A model generated the notes under the pieces. It made no database searches, was not told the origin of the DNA, and saw nothing but the letters and a program-made list of their open reading frames with translations. A DNA stretch of 64,000 nucleotides from Sphingomonas abaci (GTDB lineage: Bacteria > Pseudomonadota > Alphaproteobacteria > Sphingomonadales > Sphingomonadaceae), in the NCBI RefSeq assembly GCF_014199625.1, contig NZ_JACHNY010000001.1, positions 682,001-746,000 on the forward strand, in the 5' to 3' direction. This document shows, one piece after another, positions 35,544-44,443 of this stretch. Each line of letters opens with the position of its first letter. The first letter of the stretch is position 1. Position numbers and translations under genes: made by a program.

Positions 35544-36085
35544 GCGGTCCCGCCGCCCGCACGCGCCGCACCGCGCTGCTGGCGGTGCTGGGCATCGCCT
35601 TCATGACCGGCCTCGCCTGGGCCAGCGTGCCGCTCTACCGCCTGTTCTGCCAGGCGACCGGGCTGAACGGCACCACCGGTCGCGGCCTCGCCGCGCCGGG
35701 CGCGGTCGACCGGCAGGTGCGCGTCGATTTCGACACCAATGTCAGCCCGAAGCTGGCCTGGCGCTTCGTGCCCGAAAGCCGGTTCGACACGGTGGCGGTC
35801 GGCGCGCGCGACATGGCCTTCTTCAAGGCGACCAACACCAGCGGCCGGCCGCTGACCGGCACCGCCACCTTCAACGTCCAGCCGGCCCAGGCCGGCAAGT
35901 ATTTCAAGAAGATCCAGTGCTTCTGCTTCACCGAGCAGACGCTGAAACCCGGCGAGACGGCGCGGATGCCGGTGATCTTCTACATCGACCCGGCGATGCT
36001 GACCGATCCGGACGCCGCCGACATCCAGACCATCACCCTGTCCTACACCTTCTATCCGGCCGAGCAGGGGAAAAGCGCGGGCTGA
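35540..36085 (+). CDS. ctaG: cytochrome c oxidase assembly protein CtaG/Cox11
   Basis: 181 residues with one N-terminal membrane helix and a periplasmic immunoglobulin-like domain. CtaG delivers copper to the CuB site of subunit I; the Cu(I)-binding CFCF motif is at ~127-130 in KIQCFCFTEQ. Other family marks are VPLYRLFCQATG and MPVIFYIDP. The start appears to be TTG 35540, overlapping the upstream stop by four bases (TTGA). Confidence 0.95.
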   Translation: MSGPAARTRRTALLAVLGIAFMTGLAWASVPLYRLFCQATGLNGTTGRGLAAPGAVDRQVRVDFDTNVSPKLAWRFVPESRFDTVAVGARDMAFFKATNTSGRPLTGTATFNVQPAQAGKYFKKIQCFCFTEQTLKPGETARMPVIFYIDPAMLTDPDAADIQTITLSYTFYPAEQGKSAG

Positions 36086-36207
36086 GCCCGACCGGACGTC
36101 CGGAATTCCTCTTCGTTTAAGAAAGGAGAAGCATCCGCAGGATAGCGATGAGGTGTCCCCGGTCGCGGCCGCCGTTGCGCTTGCCAGCGGTGACGCTCCT
36201 TCGTCAG

Positions 36208-36250
36208 GGCTGCCCCCTGCCCCCTGCCCCCCCCGGCCCCCTGCCCTTGT
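36208..36250 (+). repeat. C-rich tandem tract with G-quadruplex potential on the minus strand
   Basis: The + strand carries about three CTGCCCC-like units, then an eight-C run, GG, five C and CTGCCC. Read on the minus strand it holds five or more runs of three to eight G separated by 2-3 nt, the pattern of a stable G-quadruplex. It lies in the 282-bp ctaG-ctaE gap; nothing else in that gap looks coding. Confidence 0.7.
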
Positions 36251-36367
36251 AGGGTAGGAGTTGCGCAGACATCGTCCGGTCGACCAACACCGCTCCTCCT
36301 AATCCCCTATTGTTCTGACCCGCCGACGATCCTAGGATGCCGGCAAAAGATAGACGGGGACAGGATT

Positions 36368-37294
36368 ATGGCAGGCGCCAAGAACCACGATTATCATATC
36401 CTTCCGCCTAGCATCCTGCCCTTGTTCACGTCCTTCTCGGCGCTGGCGATGGCGGCGGGCGCGATCATGTGGATGCATGGCGGCCATGTCGACAAGCCCA
36501 ATGGCGGCGGCTGGATCTTCATCATGGGTCTGATCGCGGTGCTGTTCGCTCTGTACAGCTGGTGGGGCCAGGTAATCCGCGAGGCGCATGCCGGCGACCA
36601 TAGCCCCGTCGTCCAGCTCCATTTCCGCTACGGCATGATCCTGTTCATCGCCTCCGAGGTCATGTTCTTCGTCGGCTGGTTCTGGGCCTATTTCGACTTC
36701 GCGCTGTTCCCGACCGCGATGAGCGTCATCGACGGCCAGGTCGAGCGCGCCGCCGAGGGCGCGACCGCGATCGCCGCGCAATGGCCGCCCAAGGGACTGG
36801 AGGTGATCAACGCGTTCGAATTGCCGCTGCTCAACACGCTGATCCTGCTGACCTCGGGCACCACCGTCACCTGGGCGCACCATGCCCTGATCCACAACCA
36901 GCGCGGCGGCGAGAAGACCGGGCTGTGGGGCGTGCTCGGCGTCGGCAATCGCGACGGCGTGCTCAAGGGCCTGTGGCTGACCGTGGCGCTGGGCCTGCTG
37001 TTCAGCGCGATCCAGGCCTATGAATACGCCCACGCGCCCTTCCCCTTCAAGGGGATCAACTATGGTGCGTCCTTCTTCATGGCGACCGGCTTCCACGGCT
37101 TCCACGTGCTGATCGGCACGATCTTCCTGATCGTCTGCCTGGTGCGCGCCTACAAGGGCGACTTCACGCCACGCCAGCATTTCGGCTTCGAGGCGGCGGC
37201 CTGGTACTGGCATTTCGTCGACGTCGTCTGGCTGTTCCTGTTCGTCACCATCTATGTCTGGGGCGGCTGGGGCGCGCCGGTCCACGGCGGCTGA
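36368..37294 (+). CDS. ctaE: cytochrome c oxidase subunit III
   Basis: 308 residues with seven membrane helices. Typical pieces: HDYHILPPSILPLF, SEVMFFVGWFWAYF, GTTVTWAHHALIHN, GFHGFHVLIGTIFL and WYWHFVDVVWLFLF. It stabilises the aa3-type oxidase core. ATG 36368 follows GGGGACAGGATT. It starts a second coupled group (ctaE, DUF983, SURF1). It is separated from ctaG by a G-quadruplex-prone tract. Confidence 0.95.
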   Translation: MAGAKNHDYHILPPSILPLFTSFSALAMAAGAIMWMHGGHVDKPNGGGWIFIMGLIAVLFALYSWWGQVIREAHAGDHSPVVQLHFRYGMILFIASEVMFFVGWFWAYFDFALFPTAMSVIDGQVERAAEGATAIAAQWPPKGLEVINAFELPLLNTLILLTSGTTVTWAHHALIHNQRGGEKTGLWGVLGVGNRDGVLKGLWLTVALGLLFSAIQAYEYAHAPFPFKGINYGASFFMATGFHGFHVLIGTIFLIVCLVRAYKGDFTPRQHFGFEAAAWYWHFVDVVWLFLFVTIYVWGGWGAPVHGG

Positions 37295-37316
37295 GGCCGG
37301 ACGAGGGGCGGGCGCG

Positions 37317-37709
37317 ATGTCCGACGATCCCGCCCCGCCGCCGCGACGGGACGACGCGCCGAGCATCGTCCAGGCCGGCCTGAAAGGCCTGTGCCCGCGC
37401 TGCGGCGCGGCAAGCCTGTATGCCGGACTGCTGCGCTTCCGCGACCGCTGCGCCGCCTGCGGCCTGGACCTGACCCGCTTCAACGTCGGCGACGGTCCCG
37501 CCGCCTTCCTGACGCTGATCCTGGGCGCGCTGGTCGTCGGGCTGGCGATCTGGTTGCAGGTGAAGGTCGCGCCGCCCTGGTGGGTGCATGGGCTGATCTG
37601 GGTGCCGTTCATGACGGTCGCGACGATCGCGTCGCTGCGCGTCGCCAAGGCGATGCTGCTCTGGGCCGAATATCGCAACGCCGCGCGCGAGGGGCGGATC
37701 GAGCCGTGA
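37317..37709 (+). CDS. DUF983 family membrane protein
   Basis: 130 residues from ATG 37317. A zinc-ribbon-like start with CPRCG and CAACG (two CxxC pairs) is followed by two membrane helices (LTLILGALVVGLAIWL and LIWVPFMTVATIASL). DUF983 proteins are regularly found beside cytochrome oxidase subunit III and SURF1 genes; the job is unknown, perhaps metal or haem handling (guess). Overlaps the SURF1 gene by GTGA. Confidence 0.85.
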   Translation: MSDDPAPPPRRDDAPSIVQAGLKGLCPRCGAASLYAGLLRFRDRCAACGLDLTRFNVGDGPAAFLTLILGALVVGLAIWLQVKVAPPWWVHGLIWVPFMTVATIASLRVAKAMLLWAEYRNAAREGRIEP

Positions 37710-38308
37710 GGCGCCTACCCCTGATCTCCACGCTGCTGGTCGCGCTGGCGGTGGCGGCGATGATCGCGCTCGGCCTGTGGCAACTGCTCGACCGACTGCC
37801 GCAGAAGCGCGCCTTTCTCCAGCAGCTCGCCGCCAATCCGGCGCGACCCGCCATCCCCTTCCCCGATCGGACCGACGAGCGCTGGCTGTTCCGCCGCGCC
37901 ACCGGCCGCTGCGCGCCGCCGGTGACGGTGCGACTCGCCGGGGCCGGCGCAATGGGCTTCCGTGCGATCGCGACCTGTGGCGGCGGCGCGACGCCGATGC
38001 TGGTGCAACTCGGCACCACCCGCGACCCCAATGCCCGCCCCGTCTGGAGCGGCGGCGCGGTCAGCGGCACGATCGGCCATGCGCCCAACGGCCAGTCGCT
38101 GATCGGCGCGGCGCTGCACCCGCAGCCGCCCCGGCTGATGCTGGTCGCCGCCACGCCGCTCGCCGGGCTCGCTCCCAATCCGGCCCCCGATCTCGATTCG
38201 GTGCCGAACAACCATCTCGCCTATGCGGTGCAATGGTTCTTGTTCGCGGGCGTGGCGGTGGTGATCTACGCCCTGGCGCTGCGCCGGCGGTCACCGCGCG
38301 CGAAATAA
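37706..38308 (+). CDS. SURF1-family cytochrome oxidase assembly protein
   Basis: 200 residues, GTG start 37706 overlapping the DUF983 stop. One membrane helix near each end (LISTLLVALAVAAMIALGLW and WFLFAGVAVVIYALAL) encloses a periplasmic domain. The signature NNHLAYAVQWF just before the second helix is diagnostic. SURF1 helps insert haem a into subunit I. Last gene of the oxidase cluster here. Confidence 0.92.
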   Translation: MRRLPLISTLLVALAVAAMIALGLWQLLDRLPQKRAFLQQLAANPARPAIPFPDRTDERWLFRRATGRCAPPVTVRLAGAGAMGFRAIATCGGGATPMLVQLGTTRDPNARPVWSGGAVSGTIGHAPNGQSLIGAALHPQPPRLMLVAATPLAGLAPNPAPDLDSVPNNHLAYAVQWFLFAGVAVVIYALALRRRSPRAK

Positions 38309-38375
38309 ACTTTCCGGCCAGCATCAATAGCCTAACTAAGATACCCTCCAAACCGGACCATCGCCCGCCTCGTTC

Positions 38376-38390
38376 TTAACCTGTGTTTCA
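38376..38390 (+). promoter_or_regulatory. CtrA-box-like site upstream of the Tad-like genes
   Basis: TTAA (38376-38379), 7 nt, TTCA (38387-38390); consensus TTAA-N7-TTAA with one mismatch, and C follows the first half as in many CtrA sites. It lies about 25 nt before the first TadE-like start. CtrA itself is encoded in this window at 52681. Confidence 0.4.
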
Positions 38391-38413
38391 TCGACCGACG
38401 GCAGGACGGGGTG

Positions 38414-38965
38414 ATGCGACCCGCCCGCCTTCCTCCCCGCCGCGATCGTCCATGGTCCGCCCTGACGCGGGACCGACGCGGCGTGGCGACGATCGAGTTC
38501 GCCTTGTGCGGCTCGGCCTTCCTGGCGTTGCTGATCGCGATCCTGGCGACCGGGCTGACGCTGTTCGCGCAGCAGGTGATCCAGACCGTCGCCGACCAGA
38601 TGGCGCGCCAGGTGCTGACCGGCAAGACGCAGGTCGCCGGCGTGGATGCGGACGGTTTCCGGCGGCAGGCCTGCGATCGCCTGCCCTCCTTCCTGTCCTG
38701 TGCGCGGCTGATGATCGACCTGCGCCGCGCCGATGCGTTTGCCGACGCCGATCCAGGCGCGCCGACGCTGACCTTCGACGATCGCGGCCGGGTCACCAAT
38801 GCCTGGCGGTTCGAACGGGTCGCGCCGGGCGACGTGGTGGTGCTGCGCGTCCTCTATCGCTGGCCGGTCCCGGGTGGGCCGCTGGGCTTTTCGCTGGCGG
38901 ATAGCGGCGTGGGCCAGCGCCTGCTGGTCGGCACCCAGTTGTTCAAGGCCGAGCCCTTCGCATGA
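38414..38965 (+). CDS. TadE/TadG-family protein (pilus assembly, minor pilin-like)
   Basis: 183 residues. The start is ATG 38414 (GTG 38411 is an alternative). After a basic cytoplasmic tail comes RRGVATIEFALCGSAFLALLIAILATGLTLF, the TadE-like pseudopilin helix with the conserved Glu, followed by a periplasmic domain with two cysteines. TadE proteins are processed by the TadV prepilin peptidase and support Flp pili. First of three coupled genes; the next begins by ATGA overlap. Confidence 0.85.
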   Translation: MRPARLPPRRDRPWSALTRDRRGVATIEFALCGSAFLALLIAILATGLTLFAQQVIQTVADQMARQVLTGKTQVAGVDADGFRRQACDRLPSFLSCARLMIDLRRADAFADADPGAPTLTFDDRGRVTNAWRFERVAPGDVVVLRVLYRWPVPGGPLGFSLADSGVGQRLLVGTQLFKAEPFA

Positions 38966-39507
38966 TCCGTCAGATCGCCCCTGCCGGCATCCGGGCCGAC
39001 CGACGCGGCGCGGTGCTGGTCGAATTCGCGCTGGTGCTGCCGGTGATGGTGATGGTCTACCTGACCATCGTCCAACTGGTGTCGGCCGCCGCCTGCGACC
39101 GCCGGGCGACGATCACCGCGCGGGCCATGGCTGATCTGGTGTCGCAATATGCGCTGCTGCCGCCCGCGACGCTGGACACGATCCTGGCCGCCTCCGGCCA
39201 GATGATCGCCCCCTGCGATGCCAGCGCCGCGACGATCCGCGTGTCCCAGGTGACGATCGACGACGATCGCGCCGCCCGCATCGTCTGGAGCGATGCCGCG
39301 GCCGGCCGCCGGCCCGACACGGTCGGGCGGGCGATGAGCCGCAGCGAGATCCCGCCGGCGCTGCGGGTGCCGGGCACATCGCTGATCTACAGCGACGTGG
39401 CCTACGATTATGATCCGGGGCGCTGGCTGCCCGGTCCGATCCGACTGCGCCAGTCGATCATCATGATGCCGCGTCGGTCGCGCAGCGTCACCCTGTCCAC
39501 CGGTTGA
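38962..39507 (+). CDS. TadE/TadG-family protein
   Basis: 181 residues with the same plan as its neighbour: DRRGAVLVEFALVLPVMVMVYLTIVQLV is the TadE-like N-terminal helix with its Glu, and a periplasmic domain follows. Coupled to the upstream gene by ATGA and to the downstream gene by a four-base TTGA overlap. Probably a minor pilin or pilus-assembly factor; no Tad ATPase or secretin is nearby. Confidence 0.85.
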   Translation: MIRQIAPAGIRADRRGAVLVEFALVLPVMVMVYLTIVQLVSAAACDRRATITARAMADLVSQYALLPPATLDTILAASGQMIAPCDASAATIRVSQVTIDDDRAARIVWSDAAAGRRPDTVGRAMSRSEIPPALRVPGTSLIYSDVAYDYDPGRWLPGPIRLRQSIIMMPRRSRSVTLSTG

Positions 39508-40838
39508 GCGGCAAGGTCATGCGCACCCTGTCCGCCCTGACGCGGTGCCGCCGGGGCGCGGTGCTGATGATCTTCGCGCTGGCGCTGCCCGTGCTGATCT
39601 GCGCGGTGGGCATGAGCCTGGATTATGCCAATGCGATGCGCATCCGCACCCGCCTGCTGGCCGCCGCCGATGCCGCGGTGCTGGCGGCGACCAGCCGGAC
39701 GCTCATGGACGCGCCCGGCAGCGTCGCCGAGCAGCGCGCGCGCGACGTGTTCCGTGCGACGGCGGGTTTGATCCCGGGCCTGCGCCTCGACCCTGATGCG
39801 GAAAGCGACCTGGCGATCAACGTCAGCGACGATCACGGCAACGGTCAGTTCCGCCGCGCCACGCTGAGCTTCAGTGGCGAGTCGAGCAATTATTTCGGCG
39901 GCATCCTGGGCGTAAGGGAGCTGGCGGTGACCGGATCGGTCGGCTCGCAGGCCAAGCGCGCGCCGGACATCGATTTCTACGTGATGCTCGATACGTCTAG
40001 CTCCATGGCGCTGCCGACCACCAGTGCGGGCATCCGCTGGATGAAGTCGAACACGGTGCGGACCGATTCGGTCTGGAATCCCGACGGCTGCGCCTTCGCC
40101 TGCCACCAGACCAATCCCACCAATCCGAAGGTTGTCGACAAGGACGGCAACAAGATCGACTATTACGCACTGGCGCACAACAATGGCGTCGAGCTGCGCA
40201 TCGACGCTGGCCAGCACGCGATCGCCGACCTGCTGGGTGACGCGCAGCGCGAAAGCGCCGTCAACGGGGCGACCTATCGCTTTTCCATCGCCAGCTTCGA
40301 TCGCGCCGCCAATTTCCGCAACGTCGCGTCGCTGACCGACGACTACGGTCTGGCCAAGGCCGGCGCCGCGAAGCTCGACATCGTCGCGGTCAACACCAAC
40401 GACAGCAACTGGAACACGCAGACCGAGCATGACGACTCGCTGCGGCAGCAATTGACGCTGATGCCCGCCATGGCCGGCACGGGCAGCGGCCAGACCGGCG
40501 ACACGCCGCAAGCCTATCTGATCCTCATCACGGATGGGATGCGCAACGAGAGCCGCAACGGACAGCAGATGGGCAAGATCATCCAGGACGCCTGCACGAT
40601 CATGAAGGGCCGCCGGATCAAGATCGCGATCCTCTACACCACCTATCAGGAGGAAGCGATCGGTTACGACGACTGGTCGAAGAACAATGCCGTCGCGCTA
40701 TCGCCGATGCTGCGCCCGGCCTTGCAGCAATGCGCCAGCGGCGACCTGATGTTCGAGGTCGGCACCGACGGCGATATCTCCGCCGCGCTCAACGCGCTGT
40801 TCCAAAAGGTGATCGCGACCTCGCGCCTGACCGACTAG
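39504..40838 (+). CDS. TadG-like protein with von Willebrand factor A-type domain
   Basis: 444 residues. N-terminal CRRGAVLMIFALALPVLICAVGMSLDYANAM is a TadG-type membrane anchor. A vWA-like domain follows with the metal-site motif DTSSSM (DxSxS) near residue 160 and ILITDGMRNES later. The start is TTG 39504 or ATG 39519. Such proteins sit at the cell surface with Flp pili and may bind ligands through the metal site. The TAG stop lies in CTAG, which is also the stop of the convergent gene. Confidence 0.85.
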   Translation: MSGKVMRTLSALTRCRRGAVLMIFALALPVLICAVGMSLDYANAMRIRTRLLAAADAAVLAATSRTLMDAPGSVAEQRARDVFRATAGLIPGLRLDPDAESDLAINVSDDHGNGQFRRATLSFSGESSNYFGGILGVRELAVTGSVGSQAKRAPDIDFYVMLDTSSSMALPTTSAGIRWMKSNTVRTDSVWNPDGCAFACHQTNPTNPKVVDKDGNKIDYYALAHNNGVELRIDAGQHAIADLLGDAQRESAVNGATYRFSIASFDRAANFRNVASLTDDYGLAKAGAAKLDIVAVNTNDSNWNTQTEHDDSLRQQLTLMPAMAGTGSGQTGDTPQAYLILITDGMRNESRNGQQMGKIIQDACTIMKGRRIKIAILYTTYQEEAIGYDDWSKNNAVALSPMLRPALQQCASGDLMFEVGTDGDISAALNALFQKVIATSRLTD

Positions 40839-42037
40839 CCCCGGCTCAGCCGGATCAGCCGGCCCTGCGACCCGCCGCCATCCTCCAGCAGCCAGATCGC
40901 GCCATCGGGTCCCTGCTCCACCTCGCGGATGCGGGCGTCCATGGCCCATTGGTCGCCCTTGCTCGCCTGGTCGCCGGACAGGTGGACTCGAAGCAGCGCC
41001 TTGCTCGACAGGCCGCCGACAAAGGCGTCGCCACGCCATTCCGGGAACATCGCGCCCGAATAGATCATCAGCCCGGCCGGCGAGATGGACGGGTTCCACC
41101 AGACCTTGGGCGCCTCGTAGCCATCGCCCGGACGATGGTCGGGAATGTCGCGCCCGTCATAATGGCTGCCGTTCGAGGCATTGGGCCAGCCATAGTTGCG
41201 GCCGGGCAGGATCAGGTTGATCTCGTCGCCGCCCTTCGGCCCCATCTCCTGCTCCCACAATCGTCCCTGCGCGTCGAAGGCGACCCCCAGCAGGTTGCGA
41301 TGGCCGTAGCTCCACACTTCGGGCTGGAAGCCCTGCGCGGCCAGCGGGTTGCCGGGCGCGGGCTGGCCGTCCGGGGTCAGGCGCAGCACCTTGCCCAGCG
41401 TGCCGGTCTTGTTCTGCGCGGGCGTGAAGGCCTGCCGCTCGCCATTGGTGAAGAACAGGTAGCGCCCGTCGGGCGAGAAGGCGATGCGACCCGAATAATG
41501 GCCGTCACCCGACACGAACGGCCGGGCGCGGAACAGCGCCTCGATCTCGCCCAGCCGCACGCCGCCCGCGTCATCCGCGCGCAACCGGCCGCGCGCCAGC
41601 ACCACGCCCTTGCCGCCCTCGCCCGCCGCCGAATAGCTGAAATAGACGCGTCGGCTCTGCGCGAAGTCGGGCGCGAGCACCACGTCCATCAGCCCGCCCT
41701 GCCCGGCCGGGTCCACGGTGATCGTCGCCACGGTCGACCGGCTGCGGCCATCGGCGGAGACCAGCAGCATCCGCCCGTCCTTCTCGGTCACCAGCATCCG
41801 GCCATCGGGCAGGAAGGTCATCGCCCAGGGCGCGTCGAAGTCGGCGACCACCGTCTTCACGAACGGCTCGGCACCAGCCGGCGGGGGCGTAGCGGCCGCC
41901 GTGGCGCTGGGGCTCGGCGACGGCGCATCGGCCACCAGCGGGGCCGCGGCGTCACCTCCCGGCGCGGCGTTGCCCGAACAAGCCAGAAGCGCGGCCGGCA
42001 ACGCCGCCAGCAGGACCACACGACCGTTGCTCTTCAT
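40835..42037 (-). CDS. PQQ-dependent sugar dehydrogenase-like lipoprotein (aldose sugar dehydrogenase type)
   Basis: 400 residues from ATG 42037, with GGGAGAGG upstream. A lipoprotein signal ends LLACS. A Ser/Ala/Pro linker precedes a six-bladed beta-propeller with family motifs DFDAPWAMTFLPDGRMLVTEKDG, GRIAFSPDGRYLFFTNGER, YGHRNLLGVAFD and NYGWPNASNGSHYDG. Relatives (YliI-like, soluble GDH-like) oxidise sugars in the periplasm with PQQ. No PQQ synthesis genes are near. Its stop overlaps the TadG-like stop. Confidence 0.9.
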   Translation of the reverse strand: MKSNGRVVLLAALPAALLACSGNAAPGGDAAAPLVADAPSPSPSATAAATPPPAGAEPFVKTVVADFDAPWAMTFLPDGRMLVTEKDGRMLLVSADGRSRSTVATITVDPAGQGGLMDVVLAPDFAQSRRVYFSYSAAGEGGKGVVLARGRLRADDAGGVRLGEIEALFRARPFVSGDGHYSGRIAFSPDGRYLFFTNGERQAFTPAQNKTGTLGKVLRLTPDGQPAPGNPLAAQGFQPEVWSYGHRNLLGVAFDAQGRLWEQEMGPKGGDEINLILPGRNYGWPNASNGSHYDGRDIPDHRPGDGYEAPKVWWNPSISPAGLMIYSGAMFPEWRGDAFVGGLSSKALLRVHLSGDQASKGDQWAMDARIREVEQGPDGAIWLLEDGGGSQGRLIRLSRG

Positions 42038-42060
42038 GACCGACCTCTCCCGTTGATCGG

Positions 42061-42095
42061 GGATGCAACGTGCCGATATCCGCCTTGGATGCAAC
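42061..42095. repeat. 26-bp-spaced direct repeats in the rimP promoter region
   Basis: GGATGCAAC occurs at 42061-42069 and again at 42087-42095, just upstream of the rimP promoter and between it and the divergent lipoprotein gene. The spacing is about 2.5 helical turns, so the copies would face different sides of the helix. Possible operator; regulator unknown. Confidence 0.4.
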
Positions 42096-42110
42096 ATCGA
42101 TCGGCAAGGC

Positions 42111-42139
42111 TTGTGGAATGGTGGCGATTCGCATATATC
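42111..42139 (+). promoter_or_regulatory. sigma-70-type promoter of the rimP-nusA-infB operon
   Basis: TTGTGG (42111-42116), 17-nt spacer, TATATC (42134-42139): good housekeeping elements with ideal spacing. Transcription would start near 42146, giving a ~60-nt leader that includes a perfect 12-bp palindrome GCGGGGCCCCGC (42176-42187) before the rimP start, which could fold and affect translation. Confidence 0.6.
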
Positions 42140-42206
42140 CGCGTCGCTTTCTCTACATCGCCAGATGCGGAGGCTGCGGGGCCCCGCTCCGCGGCGGCGC
42201 CCTCGC

Positions 42207-42791
42207 ATGGAGTTCCGCTTGACCGATATCGCTGCCCTGACCGCCCTGATCGAACCCGAAGCGCGCGCGCTGGGTTTCGCATTGGTGCGCGTGAAGATGA
42301 CCGGCGGCAAGTCGGACCCGACGCTCCAGGTGATGGCCGAGCGGCCCGACACGCGTCAGCTGACGATCGAGGATTGCACCGCCCTGTCGCACCGCATCTC
42401 CGATCGGCTCGACGCGCTGGAGGCGGCCGGCCGCGACCCTATCGCCGAGGCGTACCGGCTGGAGGTGTCCAGTCCCGGCATCGACCGGCCGCTGACCCGG
42501 CTATCCGACTATCGCGACTGGACGGGTCATGAGGCGCGCGTCCGCCTGACCGAGGCGGTGGACGGCCGCAAGCAGCTGACCGGCGACATCGCGGGGGTCG
42601 AGGGCGACCGCATCTCGATCGACCTGGGCCAGCACGGCATCGCCACGATCGGCTTCGACCAGATCGACCATGCCAAGCTGGTGATGACCGACCGGCTCAT
42701 CGCCGCCACCGCGCCGCTGTCGATGGACGGCGCCGACGAATTCGAAGATGCGCCTGACGAGGCGCCCGTATCAGCAGAGGATATCCACTGA
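42207..42791 (+). CDS. rimP: ribosome maturation factor RimP
   Basis: 194 residues. Needed for 30S subunit maturation. Family marks: IEPEARALGFALVRVKM, the DCTALSHRISDRLD helix, YRLEVSSPGIDRPL (nearly invariant) and a C-terminal SH3-like domain. ATG 42207 is chosen; a TTG a few codons later is possible. First gene of a conserved operon; its stop overlaps the nusA start (TGATG). Confidence 0.95.
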   Translation: MEFRLTDIAALTALIEPEARALGFALVRVKMTGGKSDPTLQVMAERPDTRQLTIEDCTALSHRISDRLDALEAAGRDPIAEAYRLEVSSPGIDRPLTRLSDYRDWTGHEARVRLTEAVDGRKQLTGDIAGVEGDRISIDLGQHGIATIGFDQIDHAKLVMTDRLIAATAPLSMDGADEFEDAPDEAPVSAEDIH

Positions 42792-44443
42792 TGGCCACGG
42801 CCACCGCCAACCGCGCCGAACTGATCGCGATCGCCAACTCGGTCGCGTCTGAGAAGATGATCGATCGCGCGATCGTGATCGAGGCGATGGAGGACGCGAT
42901 CCAGCGCGCCGCCCGGACCCGCTACGGCCAGGAAATGGATATCCGCGCGAAGCTGGACCCGAACAGCGGCGACCTGCGCCTGTGGCGCGTCGTCGAGGTG
43001 GTCGAGCTGGTCGACGACCTCTACAAGCAGGTGTCCGAGAAGGACGCGCAGAAGCTGAAGAAGGGCGCCGTCGTCGGCGACTTCCTGGTCGATCCGCTGC
43101 CCCCCATCGAATTCGGCCGCATCCAGGCGCAGGCGTCGAAGCAGGTCATCTTCCAGAAGGTCCGCGATGCCGAGCGCGAGCGGCAATATGAAGAGTTCAA
43201 GGACCGCCAGGGCGAAATCATCACCGGCGTCGTCAAGCGCGTCGAGTTCGGCCATATCGTCGTCGATCTGGGTCGCGCCGAGGGCGTGATCCGCCGCGAC
43301 CAGCAGATTCCGCGCGAAGTAGTGCGCGTCAACGATCGCATCCGGTCGCTGATCCTGAAGGTGGTGCGCGAGAATCGCGGACCGCAGATCTTCCTGAGCC
43401 GCGCGCATCCCGACTTCATGAAGAAGCTGTTCGCGCAGGAAGTGCCCGAAATCTACGACGGCATCATCACCATCCAGGCGGCGGCTCGCGATCCTGGTTC
43501 GCGCGCGAAGATCGGCGTGATCAGCCGCGACAGCTCCATCGACCCGGTCGGCGCGTGCGTCGGCATGAAGGGCAGCCGCGTCCAGGCGGTGGTGCAGGAG
43601 ATGCAGGGCGAGAAGATCGACATCATCCCCTGGTCGCCGGATATCGCCACCTTCGTCGTCAACGCGCTCCAGCCGGCCTCGGTCAGCCGCGTCGTGATCG
43701 ACGAGGAGGAGGAGCGGATCGAGGTGGTGGTGCCCGACGACCAGCTGTCGCTGGCGATCGGCCGTCGCGGCCAGAATGTCCGGCTCGCCTCGCAGCTCAC
43801 CGGCAAGGCGATCGACATCCTGACCGAGGCCGATGCCTCCGAAAAGCGCCAGAAGGAGTTCGTCGCCAATTCCGACCTGTTCCAGCAGGAGCTGGACGTG
43901 GACGAGACGCTGGCGCAGCTGCTGGTGGCCGAGGGCTTCACCAACCTCGAAGAGGTCGCCTATGTCGAGATCGACGAGCTGGCGGCGATCGAGGGCTTCG
44001 ACGACGATCTGGCGCAGGAGCTGCAGAGCCGCGCGCAGGAGGCGCTCGACCGGCGCGAGCAGAACAATCGCGAGCAGCGCCGTGCGCTGGGGGTCGAGGA
44101 TGCGCTGATCGACATGCCGTACCTGACCGAGGCGATGCTGGTCACCCTGGGCAAGGCGGGCATCAAGACGCTCGACGACCTCGCCGACCTGGCGACCGAC
44201 GAGCTGGTCGAGAAGAAGCGCGCCGAGCCGCGCCGCCGCAACGACGACGGCAAGCGTCCGGAGCCCAAGGGCGGCATCCTGGCCGAATATGGCCTGAGCG
44301 ACGAGCAGGGCAACGAGATCATCATGGCCGCGCGCGCCCACTGGTTCGCCGACGAAGAGGAGGAGGCTCCGGCCGCCGAGTCGTCGGACGAGGCGCAGGG
44401 CGTGGCCGGCGGCGATGACGCGACGGAGGATCATCAGGCCTGA
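42791..44443 (+). CDS. nusA: transcription termination/antitermination factor NusA
   Basis: 550 residues, full length. N-terminal RNAP-binding domain, S1 domain ([27 protein letters not shown]), two KH domains ([42 protein letters not shown]) and C-terminal helix-hairpin-helix acidic repeats ([30 protein letters not shown]). It overlaps the preceding and following genes by one base each (TGATG). Confidence 0.97.
   Translation: MATATANRAELIAIANSVASEKMIDRAIVIEAMEDAIQRAARTRYGQEMDIRAKLDPNSGDLRLWRVVEVVELVDDLYKQVSEKDAQKLKKGAVVGDFLVDPLPPIEFGRIQAQASKQVIFQKVRDAERERQYEEFKDRQGEIITGVVKRVEFGHIVVDLGRAEGVIRRDQQIPREVVRVNDRIRSLILKVVRENRGPQIFLSRAHPDFMKKLFAQEVPEIYDGIITIQAAARDPGSRAKIGVISRDSSIDPVGACVGMKGSRVQAVVQEMQGEKIDIIPWSPDIATFVVNALQPASVSRVVIDEEEERIEVVVPDDQLSLAIGRRGQNVRLASQLTGKAIDILTEADASEKRQKEFVANSDLFQQELDVDETLAQLLVAEGFTNLEEVAYVEIDELAAIEGFDDDLAQELQSRAQEALDRREQNNREQRRALGVEDALIDMPYLTEAMLVTLGKAGIKTLDDLADLATDELVEKKRAEPRRRNDDGKRPEPKGGILAEYGLSDEQGNEIIMAARAHWFADEEEEAPAAESSDEAQGVAGGDDATEDHQA

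Noticed and set aside
42527..44434. 635-codon antisense frame over rimP/nusA
   Set aside because: nusA has S1, KH and HhH domains on the plus strand; the antisense frame has none.
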